Program-made: the position numbers and the translations under genes
Source: Sphingomonadales bacterium
GTDB taxonomy: Bacteria > Pseudomonadota > Alphaproteobacteria > Sphingomonadales > Sphingomonadaceae
Reading direction: 5' to 3'
Length of the DNA: 5,342 nucleotides
Assembly: GCA_017302775.1 (NCBI GenBank)
Contig: JAFLDC010000218.1
Span: 1-5,342 of the forward strand
In this document: in pieces, positions 1 through 5,342 of the stretch
Position numbering within the stretch: the first letter of the stretch is position 1
How the letters are laid out: each line of letters starts with the position of its first letter
The notes under the pieces: model-generated
What the model saw: the letters and a program-made list of their open reading frames with translations, nothing else
What the model was told of the DNA's origin: nothing
Databases searched by the model: none

Positions 1-383
1 AGTTGCGCAGCGTCATAGAGGTCGATCGCGCCCGGGCGCTTGTCGGGCTGGAGCGCCTTGATGGGGCAGCCGTTGCACTGACGGCGGCGCGTGCTGCCGA
101 TCCAGCCAACCATCAAGCCTGGCTGCTCTCTGCCACGCTAAACCGACGGCTGGGCAAGCTGGCGGAGGCTCAGGCGCAGATCGAACGCGCCGCTCAACTG
201 ATGCCGGTCGATCCCGAAATCGGCCTCGAAGCCGGCGTGATCGCCGTGCTGTCTGGCCGCGATGACGCCGCCCGCAAATCCTGGCAATCGGTCATAAAAG
301 CAGCACCGGGGAGCCTGGCGGCCCGGACTGCGCAAAGCTATCTTGACCAATTGGGCCCTTCGGCCGCACCATCGACCAAGTGA
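1..383 (+). CDS. TPR-repeat protein, C-terminal part (5' end outside window)
   Basis: This is the C-terminal 126 residues of a tetratricopeptide-repeat protein; the frame is open to the left edge and ends at TGA 381-383. A TTG at 3-5 could act as a start, but it has no upstream context here, so I treat the gene as cut. Counting from that codon, two TPR units are visible. Residues 39-72 begin AWLLSATLNRRLGKLAEAQA and end near LMP. Residues 73-106 contain GVIAVLSGRDDAARKSW and AAP. Both show the small/large residue spacing and closing proline of TPR helix pairs, and a third, degraded unit precedes them at about 9-38 (AARAADP). The tail PSAAPSTK looks disordered. TPR arrays are protein-binding scaffolds; the partner and cell location cannot be told because any signal peptide or membrane segment would lie upstream. 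The gene overlaps the next one by four bases. The family call is firm, but the specific role is unknown. Confidence 0.85.
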   Translation, partial: LRSVIEVDRARALVGLERLDGAAVALTAARAADPANHQAWLLSATLNRRLGKLAEAQAQIERAAQLMPVDPEIGLEAGVIAVLSGRDDAARKSWQSVIKAAPGSLAARTAQSYLDQLGPSAAPSTK

Positions 384-1360
384 TTGACCTTTCCGTCCTT
401 GATCTGGTGACCGTGCGCGAAGGCGGAACGGTCAGCGATGCCCTGCACGATGCCGCCGCCTTGGCCCGAACGGCAGAAGATGCCGGATACAAGCGCTTCT
501 GGGTGGCAGAGCATCACGCTATGGATGGTGTAGCAGGCGGTGCTGCGTCAGTCGTCATCGCGCACATCGGACATGCCACCCGGACCATCCGGATCGGCGC
601 TGGCGGTATCATGCTGCCCAACCACAACCCCTTCGTCATTGCCGAGCAGTTCGGCACGCTGGATGCGCTGTTTCCCGGACGTATCGACCTGGGGTTGGGC
701 CGGGCCCCCGGCGCGGACGCGCGCTTTGGCCAGGCGCTGCGCAAGGATCTGGGCCGGGCCGCGGAGTATTTCCCGCAGGACGTGGTCGAACTGCGGGCCC
801 TGTTCACCGGCGATCCGGAAATGCCGATCAAGGCCACGCCCGGTTTCGGTGCGGCGATCGACCTGTGGATTCTCGGCTCAAGCCTGTTTGGCGCAGGCCT
901 GGCCGCCGCACTGGGCCTGCCCTATGCCTTTGCTTCGCATTTCGCCCCGGATTATCTCGATCAGGCGCTGGGCCTCTATCGCCAGCAATTTCGGCCTTCC
1001 GCCGTGCTGCAACAGCCGCATGTCATGGCAGCGATGACGGTCATCACGGCAGAGGACGACGAGGAAGCGGCCTTGCTGGCCACCTCCATGGACCAGAGCT
1101 TCGTCGCCTTGCGCAGCGGCAATCCCGGACGGCTCCAGCCACCGCGGCCCGGCTATCGCCAGACCTTGCCGCCGGGGCAGCTGGCGATGCTGGAGCATAT
1201 GCGCCAGGCCAGCGCCGTCGGCGGACCCGCCACGGTCCGCGCCGATCTGCAGCGTTTCGCCGAACGGACCGGCGCGGACGAGATCATTGTTTCAGGCGCG
1301 GTGTTCGATCCAGCGCTGCGTCGTCGCTCGCTCGAACTGACTGTAAACGCGCTGCGTTAA
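380..1360 (+). CDS. LLM class flavin-dependent oxidoreductase (MsnO8/YhbW-like, luciferase family group 1)
   Basis: This is a complete 326-residue cytoplasmic protein of the bacterial luciferase-like superfamily, a single TIM-barrel domain that uses reduced flavin (FMNH2) supplied by a reductase. Its length matches the roughly 330-residue group-1 (MsnO8/YhbW) subfamily. Diagnostic stretches in order are: the opening IDLSVLDLVTVREG (2-15); RFWVAEHH (39-46), the conserved strand and loop by the flavin pocket; IRIGAGGIMLPNH (70-82); and VIAEQFGTLDALFPGRIDLG (86-105), followed by LGRAPG (106-111). Near the C-terminus are VGGPATV (280-286), a loop usually involved in flavin phosphate binding, and GADEIIV (298-304). 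The GTG start is chosen because family members begin right at the SVLDL strand. The next in-frame ATG (residue 48) would remove that strand and AEHH, and upstream the frame is closed by TGA at 344-346. No Shine-Dalgarno sequence is evident, which fits translational coupling to the TPR gene through the GTGA overlap. Substrate and pathway are unknown; relatives include monooxygenases and F420- or FMN-linked enzymes. Confidence 0.95.
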   Translation: MIDLSVLDLVTVREGGTVSDALHDAAALARTAEDAGYKRFWVAEHHAMDGVAGGAASVVIAHIGHATRTIRIGAGGIMLPNHNPFVIAEQFGTLDALFPGRIDLGLGRAPGADARFGQALRKDLGRAAEYFPQDVVELRALFTGDPEMPIKATPGFGAAIDLWILGSSLFGAGLAAALGLPYAFASHFAPDYLDQALGLYRQQFRPSAVLQQPHVMAAMTVITAEDDEEAALLATSMDQSFVALRSGNPGRLQPPRPGYRQTLPPGQLAMLEHMRQASAVGGPATVRADLQRFAERTGADEIIVSGAVFDPALRRRSLELTVNALR

Positions 1361-1385
1361 GGCCTATTCCCTAGGGGCAAGGTGG

Positions 1386-1414
1386 TTGCGATTGAGACCA
1401 TCTTCGCTTAGAGT
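1386..1414 (+). promoter_or_regulatory. Candidate sigma70-type promoter for the glutamate dehydrogenase gene
   Basis: TTGCGA (1386-1391) and TAGAGT (1409-1414) each match the -35 and -10 consensus at 4 of 6 bases and are separated by exactly 17 bases. Transcription would start near 1420-1422, giving a 5' leader of about 70 bases. The position, in the only spacer and upstream of an AT-rich stretch, supports it. A match of this quality can arise by chance, and TTGAGA at 1392-1397 is a competing -35 without a good -10 partner. Confidence 0.35.
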
Positions 1415-1421
1415 GCGCACA

Positions 1422-1442
1422 ATTGCTACATCTGATGGCAAT
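1422..1442. promoter_or_regulatory. Weak inverted repeat ATTGC-N11-GCAAT, possible operator
   Basis: Perfect five-base arms ATTGC (1422-1426) and GCAAT (1438-1442) flank an 11-base centre, placing the arm centres 16 bases apart, about one and a half helical turns. It sits right where the candidate promoter would start transcription, a common place for a repressor to bind. The arms are short and do not extend in either direction, so chance is a real explanation. I cannot assign a regulator. Confidence 0.2.
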
Positions 1443-1475
1443 AAAATAACATGCAGGATGGCGGCCTGTCCGCCC

Positions 1476-1481
1476 GAGGAG
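1476..1481 (+). promoter_or_regulatory. Shine-Dalgarno sequence of the glutamate dehydrogenase gene
   Basis: GAGGAG lies 10 bases before the ATG at 1492-1494. It is a strong match to the anti-Shine-Dalgarno sequence and fixes the start. The two nearby upstream ATGs (1451 and 1458) are in other frames. Confidence 0.7.
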
Positions 1482-1491
1482 CTCGCCCGCG

Positions 1492-4400
1492 ATGACCATC
1501 AAATCCGCCACCGCCAAAACCATCGCCAAGGTTCTGGCGCAGCGCCTGTCCGATGCGATGCTGCCCGGCGATCCACCCTTTACTGTCGATGCATTGGTTC
1601 AGGCCGCTGAATTTACGGCTGCCGCCGCAAGCGAACGGGCCAGCGGCGCGGCGGCAATCTCCATTGAGTCGGTCTCCGGTGCCGCCGGGGAACGATTCAT
1701 GCGGCTGGCGCTGATCAACGACGACATGCCATTTCTGGTCGATTCGATCGCTTCGACGATTGCAGCCCACAACCTGGCAATCGATCGGCTGCTGCACCCC
1801 GTTGTCGCGGTACGGCGCAGTGCCGCGGGTCAGCTGACGGAGATCGTTCCGGGCGATGCGGCGGGAGAAAAGCGGGAATCAATGGTCTATATCGAGACCA
1901 GCCGGGCAGATGCCCGGCAGCGCCGCGAACTGGAGCGCGCGTTGGAGGCGACCTTGGCCGATGTCCGCGCCGCGGTGCAGGACTGGCCCAAGATGCAGCA
2001 AGTCATGGCCGCCGATGCAGATGCCTGCGCCGACGGCGAAGGGGCGGCCCTGCTGCGCTGGTTCAAGGACGGTATGCTGACCCAGCTCGGCCATGTAACC
2101 CGCCATCGTGACGGCAGCCAGAGCGGCGCGCTGGGCATCTGCCGCAAGAGCGCAAAGACCCTGCTCGGCCCGATTTCCTTCGACCGCGCTTTCGCCTGGT
2201 TTGAGAGTCGCAAAGGGACGCGCATTCCGTTGGTGGTGAAGTCCAACCATTCATCGCGCGTGCACCGCCGGACGCCGCTTGACCTGTTTATCCTGCCCGT
2301 CATCGAGCAAGGCCGGGTCGCGGCACTGTCGGTCCACGCCGGGATCTGGACCAGCGCGGCGCTGGCGGCGTCTCCGACCCAGGTTCCACGGTTGCGCTCG
2401 AACCTGGCCGATTTGGCTAAGCGTTTCGGGTTTTCCGCCCAGGGCCATGCCGGCAAGGCGCTGGTGCATGCATTGACCACATTGCCGCACGATCTGCTGG
2501 TCAGCTTCAGCGACGCCGATATCGAGCGCGTCGCTACTGCAACCATGAGCCTGACCGACCGACCGCGTCCTAAGTTGGCGCTGGTTTGCGCCCCGTTGGA
2601 ACGGCATCTCTATGCCTTTGTCTGGATTCCCCGCGATGCGATGTCCACTGCGACCCGCTTGCAGGTTCAGGCCATGCTGGTGGAGGCGGCAGGCGCCCCG
2701 GTGCTTGACTGGAGCACCGAGATCGACGGCCAGCTGGCCTTGATCCAGGTGGTGCTGGACCTGCCCGAGGTCGCCCGGCTTCCCGACGAGGCGGCGCTGG
2801 ATGCACGGCTGGGTGCAATGTTGCGCGGCTGGGCGGATGCTGTTGAATCTGAAATCGCTGCCAGCGTCGAACCATCGCGCGCCGCAGCCATTGCCAACCG
2901 CTATGCCGAGGCATTCCCTCTCTCGTACCGTACGGAATACGGCGCTGCGGAAGCTGCAATCGACATTTCCCGGTTGCGCCGCCTGTCGGGCAGCGACGAA
3001 GCAGGCCCGCGGCGCGATGCCAGGCTCCACCGCATGAGCGACGATCAACCGGGCGTACTGCGACTCAAGCTGTACCAGCGAACCGGTTCACTGGCTCTGT
3101 CCGATGTGGTTCCTGCGCTGGAGAACTTCGGCTTCCGGGTGATCGAGGATATTCCGACCGAGCTGGAAGCCAAGGGCGAGGAGCCCGGCACGCTGGGCAC
3201 CATCCACGACTTTCTGCTTGCAGCGCCGGCAGGGCTGGATCCGGGCATTTTGCTGGACCGTTCGGAAGCGATCGGGAACGCGATCAGCGACGTGCTCAAT
3301 GGTCTGGCAGAGGACGACCCATTCAACCGCCTGATCACCGCCGTGGCATTGAGCGCGCGGGAGGCCAACTGGCTCCGGGCCTGGTATCGCTATCTGCGGC
3401 AGGCCGGGCTCAATTATTCCGTGCCCACTGCGGTCGATGCATTGCAGAATGCACCGGGCGTCACGCGTGCCTTGATCACACTGTTCGCCGTTCGGCACGA
3501 CCCCGCGTTCAAGGGTGAACGTAACCATGCCGAAGCCGCCGCGCAGGACGCCATCCGCACCGGCCTGAGTCAGGTCAAGGCGATCAATGATGATCGGCTG
3601 CTGCGCCAGTTCCGCGCTGTGGTTGAAGCCTGCCTGCGGAGCAACGCTTTTGCCCCGGCAGGCGCTGTCGCGCTGGCCTTCAAGCTCGATTCTGCTTTGA
3701 TCCCTGGCCTGCCCAAGCCACTGCCATGGCGCGAGATATTCGTTTATTCGCGACGGGTTGAGGGGATTCACCTGCGCTCCGGCCCGGTCGCGCGCGGCGG
3801 ACTGCGCTGGTCTGACCGACGCGACGACTTCCGTACCGAAGTGCTCGGCCTGATGAAGGCCCAGAAGGTCAAGAATGCGGTGATCGTGCCGGCTGGTGCC
3901 AAGGGCGGATTTTACCCCAAGCAGTTGCCCGATCCGGTGCGTGACCGCGATGGCTGGCTGACCGAGGGCAAGGAAAGCTACAAGCTTTTCATCCGGACCC
4001 TGCTGTCCATCACTGACAACATCGTTGAAGGCAAGGTGGTGCACCCGGCCGGCGTCGTCATCCACGATGGCGAGGATCCCTATTTCGTAGTGGCCGCAGA
4101 CAAGGGCACCGCAACCTTCTCCGACACCGCTAACGGCATAGCCGAAGAATTCGATTTCTGGCTCGACGACGCATTCGCCAGCGGTGGGTCGAAAGGCTAC
4201 GATCACAAGGCGATGGGCATTACCGCCAAGGGTGCTTGGCTTTCGGTCCAGCGGCACTTCCTGGAAATGGGCATCGACGTTCAGAAAGATGCAGTGCGGG
4301 TAGCCGGATGCGGCGACATGTCAGGCGATGTGTTCGGCAACGGAATGCTGCTGTCGAAGGCGATCCTGGTGGTTGCTGCTTTCGATCACCGCCACATCTT

Positions 4401-5342
4401 CCTGGATCCCCGTCCCGACGCAGCCAAGAGCTGGGCCGAACGGGCCCGGATGTTCGCCCTGCCGCGTTCCAGTTGGGATGACTATGACAAAAAGCTGATC
4501 AGCAAGGGCGGCGGCGTGTTCCCGCGCTCGGCCAAGGAAATCCCGCTGAGCAAGGACGTAAGGGAAATGCTGGGGATCGAGGCCGAAACGATCGACCCTG
4601 ACAGTCTGATCACCGCGATTCTCAAGGCCCCGGTCGATCTGCTGTGGTTCGGCGGGATCGGCACCTATGTGAAAAGCAGCGCCGAGAACAACGTCCAGGT
4701 GGGCGATCCGGCCAACGACGCCTTGCGGATTGATGGAACAGACGTTCGCGCCAAGGTGATCGGCGAAGGTGCCAACCTGGGCTGCACCCAGGCCGGGCGG
4801 ATCGAGTTCGCGCTGCACGGCGGACACATCAACACCGATTTCATCGACAATTCGGCCGGCGTCGATTGCAGCGACAATGAGGTCAATATCAAGATCGCAC
4901 TGGCCGGAGCCAAGCGCGCTGGGCGGCTGACCGAACCCGCCCGCGTCAAACTGCTCGCCAGTATGACCGACGAAGTGGCCGACATCGTGCTGGAAGACAA
5001 CCGTTTGCAGGCTCTGGCCGTGTCGATCGCGCAGGCCGGCGGGCCAAAGGCGACGGCTTCGCACATCCGCCTGATCGAAACGCTGGAAGCGGCGGGGCAG
5101 CTCGATCGCAAGACTGAAGGTCTGGCGGAGGCTGAAACCTATGTTCGCCGCGCAGCGGATGGCCACGGACTAACCCGGCCCGAACTGGCCGTGCTGCTAT
5201 CCAGCGCCAAGCTGGCGCTGCAGGCAGCGATCGAGGATTCGCCGTTGCCCGACGATCCGGGCCTGGCCGGCGAGGTGATAAACGCGTTCCCGCAACCGAT
5301 GCGAACCAAGTTCGAGCGCGACATTCTGGATCACCGGCTTCG
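1492..5342 (+). CDS. NAD-specific glutamate dehydrogenase, large L-GDH class (3' end outside window)
   Basis: This cytoplasmic enzyme oxidatively deaminates L-glutamate with NAD+ to 2-oxoglutarate and ammonium. The frame is open for 1283 codons from ATG 1492 to the right edge; relatives run to roughly 1550-1620 residues, so about 250-350 C-terminal residues are missing. The N-terminal regulatory region shows family marks: NDDMPFLVDS (76-85, first ACT-like fold), DWPKM (164-168), KSNHSSRVHR (250-259), GIWTSAAL (284-291), FVWIPRD (376-382) and a later ACT-like stretch LRLKLYQRTG (523-532) to ENFGFRVIED (544-553). A helical linker includes WLRAWYRYLRQAG (627-639). The catalytic part begins VARGGLRWSDRRDDFRTEVL (766-785). 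It then has MKAQKVKNAVIVPAGAKGGF (788-807), where K804 matches the hexameric GDH GAKGG lysine, and AADKGTATFSD (868-878), where D870 is the likely catalytic aspartate. The dinucleotide loop is AGCGDMSGDVFGNGML (938-953), followed by LLWFGGIGTY (1050-1059), GEGANLG (1091-1097) and NSAGVDCSDNEVN (1120-1132). All catalytic motifs appear intact. Pseudomonas gdhB and Caulobacter gdhZ belong to this class. Confidence 0.97.
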   Translation, partial: MTIKSATAKTIAKVLAQRLSDAMLPGDPPFTVDALVQAAEFTAAAASERASGAAAISIESVSGAAGERFMRLALINDDMPFLVDSIASTIAAHNLAIDRLLHPVVAVRRSAAGQLTEIVPGDAAGEKRESMVYIETSRADARQRRELERALEATLADVRAAVQDWPKMQQVMAADADACADGEGAALLRWFKDGMLTQLGHVTRHRDGSQSGALGICRKSAKTLLGPISFDRAFAWFESRKGTRIPLVVKSNHSSRVHRRTPLDLFILPVIEQGRVAALSVHAGIWTSAALAASPTQVPRLRSNLADLAKRFGFSAQGHAGKALVHALTTLPHDLLVSFSDADIERVATATMSLTDRPRPKLALVCAPLERHLYAFVWIPRDAMSTATRLQVQAMLVEAAGAPVLDWSTEIDGQLALIQVVLDLPEVARLPDEAALDARLGAMLRGWADAVESEIAASVEPSRAAAIANRYAEAFPLSYRTEYGAAEAAIDISRLRRLSGSDEAGPRRDARLHRMSDDQPGVLRLKLYQRTGSLALSDVVPALENFGFRVIEDIPTELEAKGEEPGTLGTIHDFLLAAPAGLDPGILLDRSEAIGNAISDVLNGLAEDDPFNRLITAVALSAREANWLRAWYRYLRQAGLNYSVPTAVDALQNAPGVTRALITLFAVRHDPAFKGERNHAEAAAQDAIRTGLSQVKAINDDRLLRQFRAVVEACLRSNAFAPAGAVALAFKLDSALIPGLPKPLPWREIFVYSRRVEGIHLRSGPVARGGLRWSDRRDDFRTEVLGLMKAQKVKNAVIVPAGAKGGFYPKQLPDPVRDRDGWLTEGKESYKLFIRTLLSITDNIVEGKVVHPAGVVIHDGEDPYFVVAADKGTATFSDTANGIAEEFDFWLDDAFASGGSKGYDHKAMGITAKGAWLSVQRHFLEMGIDVQKDAVRVAGCGDMSGDVFGNGMLLSKAILVVAAFDHRHIFLDPRPDAAKSWAERARMFALPRSSWDDYDKKLISKGGGVFPRSAKEIPLSKDVREMLGIEAETIDPDSLITAILKAPVDLLWFGGIGTYVKSSAENNVQVGDPANDALRIDGTDVRAKVIGEGANLGCTQAGRIEFALHGGHINTDFIDNSAGVDCSDNEVNIKIALAGAKRAGRLTEPARVKLLASMTDEVADIVLEDNRLQALAVSIAQAGGPKATASHIRLIETLEAAGQLDRKTEGLAEAETYVRRAADGHGLTRPELAVLLSSAKLALQAAIEDSPLPDDPGLAGEVINAFPQPMRTKFERDILDHRL

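Larger units (their letters stand above)
1361..1491. other. Intergenic spacer between oxidoreductase and glutamate dehydrogenase genes
   Basis: This 131-base gap is the only non-coding stretch in the window. It contains a locally AT-rich part (about 1421-1452) that stands out from the GC-rich coding sequence around it, a candidate promoter, a weak dyad and the Shine-Dalgarno sequence of the dehydrogenase gene. Just after the oxidoreductase stop there is an eight-base palindrome CCCTAGGG (1369-1376), but it has no loop and no following T-run, so it is not a convincing terminator. Small open frames starting inside the spacer are out of frame with the dehydrogenase and resemble no known leader peptide. 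Confidence 0.7.

Noticed and set aside
540..1374. Two overlapping plus-strand frames of 165 and 169 codons within the oxidoreductase gene
   Set aside because: They are out of frame with a clear LLM oxidoreductase and have arginine/serine-rich, low-information translations.
1361..1380. Possible terminator at the CCCTAGGG palindrome after the oxidoreductase stop
   Set aside because: There is no loop between the arms and no following T-run, so it would not form a rho-independent terminator.
1386..1610. A 74-codon plus-strand frame across the spacer that could be a leader peptide
   Set aside because: It runs more than 100 bases into the dehydrogenase gene in another frame, lacks a ribosome-binding site and shows no run of regulatory codons.
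1887..2546. A 219-codon open frame on the minus strand
   Set aside because: It overlaps the dehydrogenase N-terminal region and other antisense frames. The serine- and arginine-rich translation is typical of a wrong frame.
2251..3048. A 265-codon open frame on the minus strand
   Set aside because: It is antisense to the dehydrogenase ACT-like region; the composition is that of a reverse-complement shadow and no family is recognisable.
3088..4257. A 389-codon open frame on the minus strand inside the dehydrogenase gene
   Set aside because: It is antisense to highly conserved catalytic sequence of the dehydrogenase. Long antisense frames are expected in GC-rich coding DNA, and its translation has no recognisable domain.
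4321..5166. A 281-codon open frame on the minus strand
   Set aside because: It is a shadow of the dehydrogenase NAD-binding region, with no recognisable domain and no separate ribosome-binding context that I can see.
1..5342. Mobile elements, CRISPR repeats, tRNA/rRNA genes or a defence or toxin cassette
   Set aside because: Almost all the sequence is explained by three housekeeping-type genes, and I saw no direct repeats, transposase motifs, repeat-spacer pattern or RNA-gene signatures in the single 131-base spacer.

Overview
This window looks like ordinary chromosome from a high-GC alphaproteobacterium. The best guess is a member of the Sphingomonadales (Sphingomonas, Novosphingobium or Erythrobacter-like). 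That rests on strong G/C preference at third codon positions and on the wording of the large glutamate dehydrogenase, for example NSAGVDCSDNEVNIKIAL. No 16S or other marker gene is present, so the placement is an inference from protein sequence.

All three genes lie on the + strand. (1) Bases 1-383 are the 3' end of a gene for a tetratricopeptide-repeat (TPR) protein, cut by the left edge. (2) Bases 380-1360 are a complete gene for a luciferase-like, flavin-dependent oxidoreductase of the MsnO8/YhbW group. Its GTG start overlaps the TPR stop codon by four bases (GTGA), so the two genes are probably one transcription unit. (3) After a 131-base spacer, bases 1492 to the right edge hold 1283 codons of the large NAD-specific glutamate dehydrogenase (the L-GDH, about 180 kDa class), cut before its C-terminus. 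This frame is open from its start to the window end. Because it runs off the end without a stop, it is easy to miss, although it fills about 72% of the window.

The spacer holds a good Shine-Dalgarno sequence for the dehydrogenase, a plausible sigma70-type promoter with a 17-base spacer, and a weak dyad that could be an operator. I see no clear rho-independent terminator after the oxidoreductase gene, so some read-through is possible.

Functionally, the dehydrogenase converts glutamate and NAD+ to 2-oxoglutarate, ammonium and NADH. It links amino-acid catabolism to the TCA cycle and carries a long N-terminal regulatory region of ACT-like folds. The oxidoreductase substrate is unknown, and nothing shows that it works with the dehydrogenase. 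I found no mobile element, CRISPR array, RNA gene, toxin-antitoxin pair or defence system. There is no convincing sign of an undescribed system, and the findings below are modest.
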